A stretch of 64,000 bases of DNA from Physella acuta (lineage: Eukaryota; Mollusca; Gastropoda; Physidae), in contig NW_026732379.1 in the NCBI RefSeq assembly GCF_028476545.1, forward strand, positions 127,001-191,000, in the 5' to 3' direction. A program made the position numbers and the translations under genes. Position 1 is the first letter of the stretch, and the number at the start of each line of letters is the position of its first letter. Under the pieces are notes generated by a model. The model was given only the letters and a program-made list of their open reading frames with translations, was not told the DNA's origin and made no database searches. Below, one piece after another: positions 1 to 15,000 of this stretch.

Positions 1-31
1 GACAATGAGGATGGACATGGCCAGTCCAATT
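1..31 (-). CDS. MYCBP2: MYCBP2 exon 70, partial at window edge
   Basis: A likely exon start cut by the window edge. The acceptor AAGTGTAG is followed in phase 0 by NWTGHVHPHC. The family has a HPLSD-type segment about here. The DOC domain and RING region would follow to the left. Too short to be sure. Confidence 0.45.
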
Positions 32-3000
32 CTACACTTAACAGTAACAGTGAACATGTTTAAATTACTTCCTGAAAACACAAGTTCTTCCTTTACCTCC
101 AGGTCCTTCTTGACCACCTTGACCTTGCCCTCCTCCCCCTCCTCCTCAGCACCTTCAGCCTCCTCGTCAGTGGGAGGGACCAGGGAGTCAACAAAGAACC
201 AGAGCAGGTCATGTAAACAAACCTGCTGCACCACACTGCGCAACAGCCAGTTCATCGCCTGAAAACATTACATTCTGCTTGTTAAATTTTTTAGTGATGG
301 TAGGTTATAATCAATGGCAACATGCAAAGATTATATATTTTTAAAAGCAGTGTGCAAATAATAACAGCTAAATATAATTAATGGGACACAGGTATATTCC
401 AGGTGAATGTTCACCCTGAGACACCTAACCCCACCAGGTTATAAAGATATACTACAAAGTAGGAGGTGGGGTTAAAAAAAAATTCACACAGTAACCACAG
501 AAACAAGAAGACTACATTATCTAGACATCCTTAGTATTGGCAGACTAACACAACTTTATAGCGTTGAGGGTTTGGGGTTCACTATCAACATACCTGGAGA
601 TTAAACTCACCAGCTAGGACTAATAAATAATGGTTTGACGTTTACTACAAACATAATATATGATATGGCTCATTTTGCCTTGGGAGACAATAGATGTGCC
701 AGAGAAGTGGAATCTTCTCCAGGGCATGAGGTGAAGAGATCATGATGGACTACCAACATCCCTGTAGAATTAACTTACCAATGGAAATATAAAATACTTA
801 TGGAGCTGAGGGTTTAAGACTCACTACCAACATACCTGTAGAGTTAACAGCTAGGAATATGATAACCTTATGAAGCTGAGAGTTTAGGGCTCACTACCAA
901 CATACCTGTAGAGCAAACACTCGACACATGGCTTTCCTCAGTGCTTGCTTCATGGCTAGCTGCAGCCCCTCCAGGTCATGGCGTTGAACTATGAACTCCA
1001 TCACAGGCCTCTGTTGTGTGCGGCCGCCATTCCTTTTCTCTACAGCTGATATCAGCCTAGTCATGGCAGCTGATGGGTGCTTCAATAGGGATATGCCTCC
1101 GTCTACAATACAAATCAGTTCAATACATGGTAAGACAAGTGTCATTGATCAATACTAAATAGAAATTAAGACAAGTGTCAATGATCAATACTAAATAGAA
1201 ATTAAGACAAGTGTCAATGATCAATACTAAATAGAAACTAATACAAGTGTCATTGATCAATACTAAATAGAAATTAAGACAAGTGTCAATGATCAATACT
1301 AAATAGAAACTAATAAAAGTGTCAATGATCAATACTAAATAGAAACTAATACAAGTTTCATTGATCAATACTAAATAGAAACTAATACAAGTTTCATTGA
1401 TCAATACTAAATAGAAAGTAAGACAAGTTTCATTGATCAATACTAAATAGAAATTAAGACAAGTGTCAATGATCAATACTAAATAGAAACTAATACAAGT
1501 TTCATTGATCAATACTAAATAGAAATTAAGACAAGTGTCAATGATCAATACTAAATAGAAAGTAAGACAAGTTTCATTGATCAATGCTAAATAGAAAGTA
1601 AGACAAGTTTCATTGATCAATACTAAATAGAAACTAATACAAGTTTCACTGATCAATGCTAAATAGAAAGTAAGACAAGTTTCATTGATCAATATAAGTT
1701 AAGGAATAGTTAGAGATCAATACAAGTTACAAGCTAAGACAGTGCGACTGATCAATACAAAATAGAAACTAAGACGTCATTGATCAATACAAAATACAAG
1801 CTAAGACAGTTTTATGAGACAGTGAAAAAAAGGGGAGGAGGGTTTGAGGTGCAAAAAGTATGATAAAATGATTTAAGGATGTTATAAATTTAAGGAGACA
1901 CAAAACAGATAAGGCTTTAACAGTTCTGTGATGGGCTTTGTGGCACTGTAACACTAATGTCAGTGAAACTGTTACATATGATCTGCAACAAAACTGCCAT
2001 GCAACACTGCCACAAAACTGTCACATGACACAAAAACTGACCTGTGACACTGCCGCTGTTATTTCTCCTCCTAGACGACACAGACACAGCCCTGGAGAAA
2101 ATGAAATCATTTTCGTCCGTTTCATTCTCCGTCACATACTCAGACACACTCCGATGGAAGGCCTTTTTGTGGGTGTCCTGCTCATTCTCTGGACTAGTCC
2201 CTGCGCTTTTAGTCATTGGCTGCTTCTCTAGCATAGCCCTGGTGTTCTCATGCTGTCATTTACAATGGAATTAAATGTTAATTTTTTAAATATATCTCAT
2301 CAGGCAAGGTTAAACTCATTAAAAAAAACAAGTAAAGTAGTGAACAACTAGCTACTAAATACATCTATAATAACTGCAAGAAATGTAATAAATTAATCTA
2401 GTTAGTCTTAACATGATTTTTGAGTATTTTTTTTAGTTATTTTTTAAATCTTATTAATGTTATTTTAATATTGTATTTCTAGCTTGATCTTAGATATATC
2501 TGATAGACTTTGCCATGATTACAACAAACATCTAATTTCCAACTATCTTTTCAAAGGAGCTTTTGAGTCCGCCATTCATACAAGTGGGCAGGCAAAAGAT
2601 CACTGATGTTGATATACCAACCCTTTAAAGATATGTTCTACTATTGTGGATTATTATACCTGGACTCAGTCAGCTCAAAAATTTTAAGTAAATAAAATAT
2701 GAAAACAATCTCTGAAAATAGTTCATAGATATTTCAAGTGACAAACACAAAATAAAGAGTTAACATTTGGTTCATATAGATGGTGCACATGCACAAATGT
2801 ATTTTAAAACTTACTTTTAATACTGGCAACAGCTGTGAAAATGGTCTGGTATCTTGCCCCAGTGACCCTGACCTGGCCAGCGGACTGTGCCTGGGTTCAG
2901 TGGGCAGGCGCGGCCTCTGCAGCGGCAAGTTGGACTTGTGGTGTGAGGTAATGCTCATGGAGCCAGACCTGACAAACACCCTCTCCTCATCAACAAAAAA

Positions 3001-6000
3001 ATCCTCAGCAAAGGCAGAGTCTGAGTTCCCTGCGTTGTGGAGATTTAAATACTGGAATGGCACAGGGGGGAACGGGTCTGGGTCGGACCCGATTTCACTG
3101 ACACTCGGCAAGTGAATGTCGCTTCTGGGAAGCGACAACGGGCGAGTCTTTGTGTGCTTGGGCAGGCTGAGACCAGAGGCGCTGGCCAGCTCTAGCAAGA
3201 ATTGAGCATTGTTCTTGAGGATGTGGTGAGCCTCCAAGGGAGACAAGAAGCTCTGCTGCTTGCTCGCGCTGGAGAAGGAGCTCTTCTTCTTCCCCTTGCG
3301 TCCTTTGTCCTTGTTTGACTTCCTGTCCTTGATGTACTTGTCCCGGCAGCGCTCACACATCAGGTACCAGGAGCACTCGCCGATGCCTCCTTCTCCGCAG
3401 TTGCCGGCCCAGCCGCCGCCAAACATCCCGCTGGAGTTGTAGCCCTTGCCGCTGGCATGTTTGCCACAACCCGGGTGTGCCTGGCGCATGTGATAGGTGA
3501 CAGGGTGAGGAAACATACCCTACAAGAGAGGAGCACACCATTTTTTTAATGAAAAATACTTTTTAAAAATCAAAACATCTTTGGAACACAAGGAACATTA
3601 GAAACAGAAAAATATTTACATTACATTGTTTTATAATACATTTTGAATTCTTAAAGACTAAAATAAAAAATATAAATATTTTGTTAATTGATTTAAAAAA
3701 AAAAGACAACAGCTATAATGAATGCCAACAAGGCAAAGAGTATCATATAAAATTTTTTGTTTGTTCTGACATGTATCGCTTCTAGATTCAGGATTATACT
3801 AAGGTTATGCCCAATTGGTGTTGATGAAGCAAAATGATTTTAATATGCATCTCTGCTTAATTAATGCCCCCCCCCCCCACTCACTTCCTGGACACAATAA
3901 CAGCATACGTTCCCTATATATATGTTTATATACATCTCAGGCTAATTAAAGCACACCTCCCCCCGACATGACCCTTATATGTATATACATCTCAGTTTAA
4001 TTAACGCACCTCCCCCTCCACCCCTTGACACACTCAGAGAACGTGACCCCTATTTATATACACCTCAGGTTAATTAACGACCCCCCCCCCCCACTGAACA
4101 CTCACCTGACACAGCATGTGTCCCCTATGTTTATCTACACCTCAGGTAAATTAACAACCCCCCCTACCCATAGACACACTCACAGAACTTGTCCCTTATT
4201 TTTATATACACCACAGGTAAATTAACAACCCCCTGAACACACTCACCTGACACAGCTCACAGAACGTGTCCTCTCCTCCAATCACAGCAGCTGCGGCGGC
4301 TGCGGCTCCTATGTCCCCGCCCCCTCCACCTGGAGGACGGAACATCCGAACCACAGCCTCCCCGAACAAGCCCTGAGCTCTGACAGCAATGTTTCCCAGA
4401 CCAGCTGGGATCAGATTATAAATGACATTGACTATAAACGAGGGCATCAAACACATTCAAACTACTCTATGGATGGGTCGAAGATAAATGACAGAAAGTG
4501 TTGAGCTTTTTCATTAAATATATTTTACACATAAAAACAATGGCAATAAAATATAGCTCAACTTGTTTTCTAGCATTTATCTTTGCTATTGTATACATAT
4601 TTTATAAAACTCTTCTTTTTTAAAATTAAAACTTTACATAAAGTCATTCATTATTTCCTTAATTATTAAGTAAGTAAAGTTCCTTTTCGAAAGTGAAGGT
4701 CCATGGGGAAAGTGTAGTAGAGTTTATCTGTTTCTGTGACCTCGGCATATGAAGGAATAGTGTGGTCAGCACTATGCCCAGCTGCCTTTACTTTCCCTTA
4801 CGTGAGTTAGGTACCCATCAGAGCTGGGTGGACTCAGGGACATTCTTGGTACTTAAACCGTATTCGAACTCGAATCTTTCGGGTTAGCAGGCACATGCTC
4901 TACCATTCGACTACTCAGTCCCTTCTCTATGCCATTGACATAAATAATTTGCACAATAATCACTCGTAATGAAAGTTTTTTTTAAAGTATGAGAAAATGT
5001 TTTGAATTAAAAATTTGATGAATAAAATTCTCTAATGGGGATACAAGAGTGACCACAGACCTCCAGCCCCTTCCATTATGGGCAGTGGTACAGGCTTGGC
5101 ACCTTTCCTCTTCTTCATCTTCTTCTCCTTGTCTTTGTCCTTCTCCCTTCTCTCATGCTGCTTTATCCTGGCGGCCATTGCCGGACTAGGTGGGACAGTT
5201 TCCTTGTTCATGACAACAATGACTGACTCAGACAGCTCCTCCCAGAAATGGACCAGGTGTTGAAGTGTTTTTGGAAGCTGTGTTTCCTAAAATATAATTT
5301 TTTAATGTCAAGAAAAATGCCCTTTCAGGTCCTTCAATAGTGTATTGCTTCTATGACTTCGCCATATGAAGGGATAGTGTGGTCAGTATTATGCCAACAA
5401 GCTTCACTCTCCCTCAAGTGAACCAACTATTTAGCTACTGATACCAGGTGGACTCATGGACATCCTGGGTTTAAGTTTTTAATAAACCATTCAACTGATA
5501 AAACTAGTACTGACTGCAGCATTTACTAGAAGACTGACAATTTTAAAAGGTGTCAAACCAGAAAAAAAAATATTAAGTGGTAATAGCTCATCTAGAAGGC
5601 AAATAGAAGAAGGGAAGTAATAAGATGATAACCTAACAAATAAATTTAGAGAAAGTGATAAAAGCAAAAGAAGGGAAGTAATAAGATCATAACCTAACAA
5701 ATAAATTTAGAGAAAGTGGTAAAAGCAAAAGAAGGGAAGTAACAAGATGATAACCTAACAAATAATTATGGAGAAAGAAGTAAAAGCGAAAGAAGGGAAG
5801 TAAGATTGTACCTTCTCTCCTTTGTTATGGCTGGCAGCCATTGTGGCAATCACCTCCTGAAACTTGGCTGTCCCTCCCTCAGACTTGTGTCTCTCCACTT
5901 GCTTCTTGATGGCTCCACCATAACCGTAGATGCTGTCTACAGCTTCAAGAGGTACAATATGAGGGTCAAATTAGGGGTCAGAAGTCAAACATAGGGGTTA

Positions 6001-9000
6001 AGTTTTTTTATTAATCAGCTTCTGTTAAAATTTCTACCATTTAAGGACTTGTGCAGTTTCATGTTTTTTAAATACATTAGTTACAAATGCAATTAATTAT
6101 AATTGTAAAAATTAAAATAAAGTTGTAAATCATTAACCATCATCTGATTTGGTCTCAAATATTCATTCTTTAAAATACATAAGTTACAAACGTAATTAGT
6201 TATAGATGTAAAAATGAAAACTGAGTAGTAAATTATTACCCGTTGTCTGGTTTGGTCTCAAAGATTCAGTATATTAAATACTTAAGTTATTAATTAATTA
6301 TAAATGTAAAAATGAAAATCGAGGTAGAAAATTATTAACCTGCGTCTGATTTGGTCTCACAGATGAGAGACTTCAAAGGCACTTCCATGTTGGTGCTTAC
6401 ACTGGCTCTAGACGAGGCTGACCTGAGTGATGGACAGTAATACGGCGAATTATTTTCAAGGCATTTTACACTCAGCTATATGTTTGATATGGGACTGCGT
6501 GGCCTAAGTGGTTGAGCGCTAGGCTCTGTAACCCAAAAATCTGGAGTTTGAATCAGGGTTCAAGTCAGTAAAACGTCCCTGAGTCCACCCAGCTCTGATG
6601 GGTACCTAACTCATGATTTGGTCTCACAGTAAGGGTGTCTGGGCAAAGTGCTGACCACACCTTCCAATCATATGCCGAGGTCAAGAAACATGAACTCTCC
6701 ATCATCTACCCAATTAATCGTTAATTCTAAAGAGGATTCTCTTCTCTTTAGGTTTGATAAGTGGCTGTATGGCAGTGAGCTGATGTTGACTTGAACCAGT
6801 GTTTGCGTTAGGTGATATGATGTACTGTTCTGACTGTTCTTGACATGACTTTAATTTAAGAGAGTAAGGGAAAATAACATGGCATGCTGACCCAAAGTTT
6901 AGAGTTTGGTACTCTGGCTCAAGTCCATAGGACATTCTTGAGTCCACCAAGCTCTGATTCATGTATGGGGAAAGTAGAGGCGGCTGGGGATGGTGTTGAC
7001 CACACTATCCCTTCATATGCCAAGGTCACAGAAACAGAAACAACATTTATCTCATGGACTGCCAGGTTCGAAGGGTAACTTAATGGGAGGTAACACACAC
7101 AAACTGACTAGAAGTTTGTTAAATATATTTACCTCGGCCTGCCATCATCTGGGTAATCTTTGTCAGCATCAGAGTACTGGGGTTCAAGGTTGAAGCGCAC
7201 CCTGCTCTCATTGATGTTGTCCTTCCTCCTGTGGGACTTGTCCTTGCTTGACTCTGTCGCGTGGCGCTGTCTCTTTGGTTCCACACTAGACTGGTGTTTT
7301 TTCTCCTAGACACATGTAAGGGAAACGTTATACATTTGGTGATTATGCTTTTAATCTGTCAACAGTTTCATAAGTTTAACACAATAAAAACTTTTATTTA
7401 TGTTGCACACTAATTTTTTTAACCAGAAAAACATCTTGAAAACTTATATGCAAAAAGAAAAAGGATTAATTTTATACAGGAGAAAATGTGAATTTTCTAC
7501 TGAATAATATTGTTTTTGGGGAAAACAGATTTCCTACAAGAAAAGGCAAATTAAATCTCTATGAACTATTGTTCTTTATCATAGATACATATAAAGAAAA
7601 AATATTTTGTCATAGATCAGTATTCCAATCTGCTAATAATTCTAAAATTAGAACTCCTTATTTAAGATTATATTCACGTGTTACATCAAAGTTATTTCTT
7701 GTAAGGCAGGCAGGAGGGTGTATTGAAGCTATTTTTCTAAATTAGTTTGACTAAAGGGGCTCTAGCCCTAGCTCAAACTCTTACACTAACCTGGCACTGA
7801 TCCCGAAGGGTACAATCTACATATAATTCACAACTGTATTGCCCTGTTTTGTTTTTAAATTATGTTTACATTTATACTATACACTGCTCTAACAGTGATC
7901 CAGAAGAATAAAATCTATATACAATTCAATACTATACAGCACTGTTCTGTTTTTAAATTAGCTCTACAATTTTACACATTTTTTAGCCAAGACAAAAAAA
8001 CCTAGTGCCTCTATACCTTAATAAACTTTGACATCTCTTTAGTAAGATCTGGATGGAATTTTAGGAAGGAGGCACATGCCATGGCATCATGAACAATGCC
8101 CTCGTGCCACATGAAGGCAGCAAACACTGCCCTCAAACACTCTGCAGCTGCTGGTGATAGGGCCTCTTTAACAGTCACACCTCGACGATCTAATATCTAT
8201 AGAAGCATTGGAAAAAATATACAGCTGATGTTATGCAGGTTATATTAGTAGAAAAATAAAATGTTGAGTCAGAATCAATATTTTAAAACATTTTATACAA
8301 ATAATTCATTTTTTGCAAACAAAGTTGTAAATTTTTATTGCTCTATATCTAAAAGAAATGGATTTTGTATGTGTACCACTGTTTTGGCTATGTTTTTGCT
8401 TACATTAGGTCTCAGACAAAGGTATTTAGAAAAAGCATAAAAATCTACCCAGCAAGCCAGAGTAGAGATTATTTTTTACCTTAGAAGCTGAAGAAGAGCG
8501 GCTGCGCTGTAGGGGTGTGATCTCCTGTAGTGAAGGGGAGGATGCACGCTCACGCTTTGCCCGGCTCAAGCGACTACGATCTTTCCGTGCAGTTTTGGGA
8601 GATAGTCTACAAGAAGGAACAAAGTTATTTTATTTGACAACACTAAATAGTTTGATATTGTAATCCTGTCACACACTCTCACACTTGTATATTTTAATAT
8701 GAAATTTTTTCAGGTTTTTTCATTCTGTTTATTTAATTAGAAAATAAAAATTATAATTGTTTTAACATTCATTTTAAAATTAAGTAAGAAAAGAAAAATA
8801 ATTAATATCTGAAGTATTAAACTGTTAATTATTTTTTTAATAATTCGAACAACAAAATTTAGCAATAAAAGTTCTCACCTTTGCTCATCTTTGGGCGAGG
8901 CAGTACCAATGGTAAACATGCCAGATTTTCTAGAGCTGCCACTAGCTGCAGCAGCTGCTGATGCCCCAACCAGTGCTGGGCCACCACTGCCACCACTTGC

Positions 9001-12000
9001 ACCAACAATGCCAATATCAACAACATCAATGGCAGGGGAGGAACTATGTGGTAGAAAATTATGGATTAAGTAAGGGAAAATACTAATAAAGATAGAATGG
9101 TAAAATATTTTCAATTTTCTTTCCTAGTAAATTTATAAGTTAATAACAAATTAATTTAAATTAGCACATGTCAGCCAAACAGGTAATTCACCTGCTTGTT
9201 ACAGATATTTCACTATTAGACTTTACTATTAAAGTATAATTATCATTCGTACTAGACAGATAAATATGTGGGTAATGTGAGAGCGTTGTTCATAAGTTTA
9301 AACATGAGGGAACTTGAATACAAGTTGTTCGAGTGAAATTTTTAAAATTTTATCACTTCCTTCTTATTCCCACAGGTAATATTAGCAATTAAGAACAGGA
9401 GAAAAAAAGTATGTTAAATTAGAGAAAACAGAAGAGGACAGAAATAGTTTTACTTAAACTAAATGACCAGTTATCCGTTGGATAATGGCCTGTTAGATGA
9501 AAAGAACATGAAAAATTCCTCCTCCTCCCTATCATTATATAGTCAAAGAAAAAATTAGTTGATAGGAAGAAAAGGGAATTAGTTGTAATAAAGTCTACAC
9601 ACCTGTCATTTCTAAAAGGTGGGGATTTGTAGCGGGATCTAGCTCCACCCACTGGAAGCCCACCAGACAAGCCCACTCCAGCGGTACTGTTTTCTGGTGT
9701 CTCTCTGATTGCTGTTGTTGAGGACGACTTGACTGTTGGGGCTACAACCGCCACAGGGCTGTCTTTCTTGCTGCTTGTGATAGCAGGGCTGTCCTTTTTT
9801 CCAGAGGTAGATGATACAGCCGCAGGGCTGCTAGTGCTGACTGATGCAGGGCCACTAATGCTGGCTGACGCAGGGCTGTCTTTCTTGCCAGCCACTGACA
9901 AGTCAGGCTTGACGACTCTCTTATCTCCAGTGTCTACCTGCTTGCTGTCTGGAGCCTCAGCTGCCTTAGGTGGGGCCGCACCTGGTTGTTTTGTGGATGA
10001 GAGTGTTGAAATGCCTGGACCCTTCTCCAGGACAGGTGAGAATGTCACATGGCAGTGTCCTTTATCTGTTTCTGGTTTGCCAGACGTGTCTGACTTCGTG
10101 TCTTTTGTTTTCTCCACCTCTGGTGACAGCTTGGACTTCAGATCTTCAGCGTCTAAAGCCTTCCTGTCTGTGAGCTTCACCTGGGGTTTTGTGCTGCCCA
10201 CCTTGTCAGATCTCTCAGTCGAGGGTGTGGCTGGAGGGGTGGGCGTGGCAGATTTTTCAAACGAGTTCACTTTGGTTAGAGGGGCCCGAATATTTCTAGA
10301 CGGGACTGGGCTGCTGGGTGGTGTTTTGTAAAGTTCTTCTTTAGGGGCAGATGATTCCCTAGCTGCTCAGTGTAAAGAAAATAGTATTTTCAAGGTTTTT
10401 TTTAATTACATACAACTTTAATACACACAAAAAATAAGATCATAGTATATATATTCAACTGCTGTAAAGTTACTCCATCTATTGGTAAATAATTGTAACT
10501 CAAACGTCATGTAAGCAAAGGACTATTTGAAACATGTCAAATATACTTTGTTATTTAATTCCTATTATACTACAAAAGGTTTAAAACATGTATGATCTAT
10601 TGTTTGGACTACCCTCAACATACCTCTGTCAGCAACAGACTTAGGACTCCCCTCTCTAGAACCTGTTTTAGGTGAACCAGGTGGTGAAGGCTGTGGAGTT
10701 GGGCCATTCCCATTGGCTCTTGATTCTCCTAGACATGGTTCAAGATAATTGGGGTTAGCATTAATTATAAGGGCAACACAAAAAAAAAAACCCAGATAAA
10801 ATAGTGCGTAAACAAATGATAATTCAACAGGAACAATGTTAATGCAACTTTGCATTTTTCAAAAAGAAAAATATAGTGTAATTTTACAATAATTTTTAAT
10901 TAAATTATAATAACTGAGCAAACATTATACTTGAGATTTGCACTAAAAGTCAAATAAGTTTATTAACAGTATTTTTAAAAATTCAATGTATTTTGAATAA
11001 AATGGTTATTTAGTTACTACTTTTGATAAATTAAAAGAAAAAGCCAGTTATAACACACAAAAATGGTTAAAATATGTAAATGATGATTACTTTAAAAACT
11101 GGACTGATTTCAGTGTTTGACCAAAGGTTGGGGAAGGGGGTTTACACATATATATATATAGATAAGCTGTTCTTAAGTTATCAGAGAACAACAAAACTTT
11201 ACAGCTGCTGTACAAAATACTAAGCCCCAACATGCATCAGTTTCTGCTTTTATGATAGTATTTAAACATCTCCCAGAAATAAGATTTATTCATACATGTT
11301 TTTTTTACCACTTTCTGATCATCTTGGTAGCATATATCTGACATTATAAAACGACTAGATGTCCAGCTTTAATGACACACAAGTTTTAATTTAAGCTGTC
11401 AGCAATAATTATCAGCAATTAAACACTTTTAAATTTTACTCTCAGCAATATTTATTAACAACTAAAAAATTAGTTAATAAAAAATATTTAAATCTTACTG
11501 TAAGCAATAAATATTAGCAAACATAATCTTAATCTTTTTATTTTTATGTCCACAATATTTATTAACAACTAATAACTTAATAAGCCAATTAATAAAAAAA
11601 AATTGTTACTGCCAGCAAAGTTTAGTAACAACTAACAACTTTAAAAGCCAATGACTAAAACTTAAAACTACAATATCAGAGGATAATCTATTAAAGTAAA
11701 AAACAAATGGACAACACTAGATAAGTGTGACAAAACGTTAAAAAATTGACAATTTTAGACATTAAAAGGTGAGAGGAACTAGATCTGTAGATAATCTGCT
11801 ATATAATGTAAAAATTGTCAACTTTAAATATGTAAAAGTGATGGGTGTTGACCTTTAATCTGTTATTAAAAGTAAAAAGAATGGACAATTATAGACATAA
11901 AAAGGTGAGAGGAACTAGATCCATAGATAATCAGCTATATAAAATAAAATTGTCAACTAAATATGTAAAAGTGAGTGGGTGTTGACCCTTGATCTGTTAT

Positions 12001-15000
12001 AAAAAGTAAAAAATGGACAATTCTAGACATGAAAAGGTGAGAAGGGGTAGCCCCAGTATCCTCACCCACTAGCCTGGCCAGTTTTCTGGGGTTAATGGCT
12101 GGGTAGCAAAGTTTGAGCCCCAGGGCAGTGAAAGTAGGACAAGCAACCACATCATCATCACAGTAGATGTATGTTGACCTGTTTCTCACTTTGTCAACCT
12201 TGGCCTGGTCTACTCAGGTCATGGCGACATTACAAAAAGTAAAGAACAAGAACACAAGAGAGGTGACAAAAATATAAACACATGCCCATCCAACAGTAAA
12301 ACAAGAAATGACATTCCATAAGGACGACAATGAAAACAACGGCAGACCAATAAATTATTGTCATAAAAATAGAAATTATACAATTGTTGTAATTTATTAA
12401 AAAAATGATAGAAAAAAAAATGTTTGACGCCAGTAATATAAAAATACAGTAAAAAATTGATACAAAGTGATTGTGAAAAAAAAATTGTATGATGAGTGAT
12501 GCATGACAGGAGTATTTACAAAACAATGGCAACATGAATGACATCCATCATACCCACCGCAGCCAGGGTAAGAGATAGAGAGAAAAAAAATTGGGAGACA
12601 GGTGAGATATACAGCTGTGTCTTAACACATCATTTTTACAACTAGTTTTTTTTTTTAATTTAGTTTTTTTTCAAAAATTTCAAGTCAACACTTTTTAAAA
12701 TGTAATCAGTTTTCTATGAAAACAATAGTTTTTTAAGAGCATCTTTTGTTATTCTCATACTATGTCATATAATCAACATTTTTAAAAGCCTTAATTCATG
12801 TAAACAGTATACAAGTTGAATAATTTATTGAAATATTTCTTCTATAAAATAAATTAAAAATTTTTAACTAAAAGTGACATACTTTATTTTTAGAACCTAA
12901 GATCATGTTCAGAATTTATTAAGGTAAATTCTTATGATTGAATATTTAAATTTTAAACCCCATCTATTTTTTAAATTAAAATAGGTTTTTATTATAACAG
13001 TTTAGAAGAACTATGAAAATGGAATACAAAGAGTTTGCTAGATGCACAACAAGCTTGCTGGCTAGACAATATTGCTAGCTACATAACAAGCTGGATTGGC
13101 TAGCTGCACAACAAGTTTGCTAGCAGTATAACAAGCTTGCTGGCTAGACAATATTGCTAGCTACACAACAAGCTGGATTGGCTAGCTGCACAACAAGTTT
13201 GCTAGCTGCACAACAAGTTTGCTAGCTGTATAACAAGCTTGCAGCTAGAAAATATCGCTAGCTACACAGCAAGCTGGCTAGCTAGCTGAATGACTAAATG
13301 CTAGCTGCTCAACAAACTTGCTGGCTAGACAATATTGCTAGCTGGACAAGCTTGCTGGCTACAAAATATTGCTATTCAAACAGCAAGCTAGTTGGCTAGA
13401 CATTATTTCTAGCTGCAGAAGCTTGCTGTCTGGAAAATATTGCTAGTTAGACAGTACTGCTAGCCATGTAACAAGCTTTCTGGCTGTAAAGTAAAAAGAG
13501 ATGAAAAATGTTCAAATTAAATGTGCACAAAATTTAAACTCACCTAGAGCTTTAACGAGCTCATTGACTGGCACTCCTTGAAGCTCAGGAGGGATGTCCT
13601 TGTTGTCCTGGAGGGTCAGACGTCCAATGCAGGGCTCTGAACCTTTCCGCAGGGATATGGACCTCTGGTGTTGTGATGGCAGTGGTGGGACTGACATGAA
13701 AGGGTTTGGGTTCGAACCAGATCTATGAACAAACAATGAAAATTACTTTAGCAACATGTATCATTTCAAAATATGGGTTGCGATGTTCAAATACAGTGAC
13801 TATTATATTTTTTTCCAATATGTCAAAATGATTTGCAACATAAATCACTTAAAAATTTGGGTTATGATGTTTAAATATGGTGAAACCATAATATTTTTTC
13901 ATATCTGTCAAAAAGATTTTGCAACAAATATAGTTTCAAAATATGGGTTGTGTCATTCAAATATGGTAATAAAATTATATTTTTTTCTTATCAGTCAAAA
14001 GCATGTATAGTTTGCAAATACTTTGAAATAGAGTACTATATTAAAATAGTATGATGATATTAATTTTTAAACACAGCATATTTTATCAAATTCATTTAAT
14101 ACACTGACAGAATATGAAATTATTTTCATTGATAGCAATTTAGATTAGTCATAAAAATTATCAACACTTTCACTTTAATTTTTTTTAAATGATAATATTA
14201 AGTTATTTTTTCAAATATTGAACATATAAATTTCACAATCTAAAGAAGAAAAAATAAGAAAAACATTAACCTCTGTCTTGACCTAAGGATCCTGTCAGCC
14301 AAAATTGCATCATCTAAGGTCAGATCCTGGTCATCAATGATGTCATTGTAGTTGGTGACTGTGAGAGGGGGTGGGGGCAGGGAGAAACCAAGTGTGGGGT
14401 ACTCCTCCTCAGCAGAGGGTGGGGGTTCTCCAAATCTTGGCAGTGGTACCTTGGGTTGGAAACCTGGTAGGATAGTAGTGCAGCCATTCAGTAGGATTCA
14501 GGCAGGAAAATATTTACAGATTGAAATTAATGCAGCCCTATCCAGTTCGTTCATGATTAACTAGTTGTCAGACTCTTTTAGCTCTGATTAAATTTGCAAT
14601 TTTATTAAAATTTCTGCCTTAATGTTACATCCTCATGAACCTTTCTCAGATTGTATGTATGGTAAGATAAAGCACAAATCTGTACATAAAAAAAACTGTC
14701 AATTTAAGTTCTTTAATAAACCGGGAGTGATCTCCCCTAAACTTTCTCGAATATTCTAATATAACACTACGTGGGATGTCAACTCTGAATATAGACATGA
14801 TTTTTGTTTACTTAAACTTTTAAAAATAGAATAAAATCTAGTAGAAAAAAAAAATGCGCACCAAGCTAGCACCAAAACCAAATGTGCGTAATAGTGCGCA
14901 ATATTATTAGTACTTTAAAAATTTACATTAGTTTTTTGAGAAATCGGAAGTAGCGTAAATTACTACTTCCGGTCAACGGAAATTACTCAAAATTTAACAG

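Noticed and set aside
1120-1692. 190-residue minus frame of INETCLTFYLVL-type repeats resembling membrane segments
   Set aside because: It is the 36-bp intronic minisatellite, whose unit length keeps the frame open. It lies between two exons of the real gene.
9729-10331. 200-residue plus-strand frame
   Set aside because: It is opposite exon 57; the minus-strand reading fits the gene, phase and splice sites.
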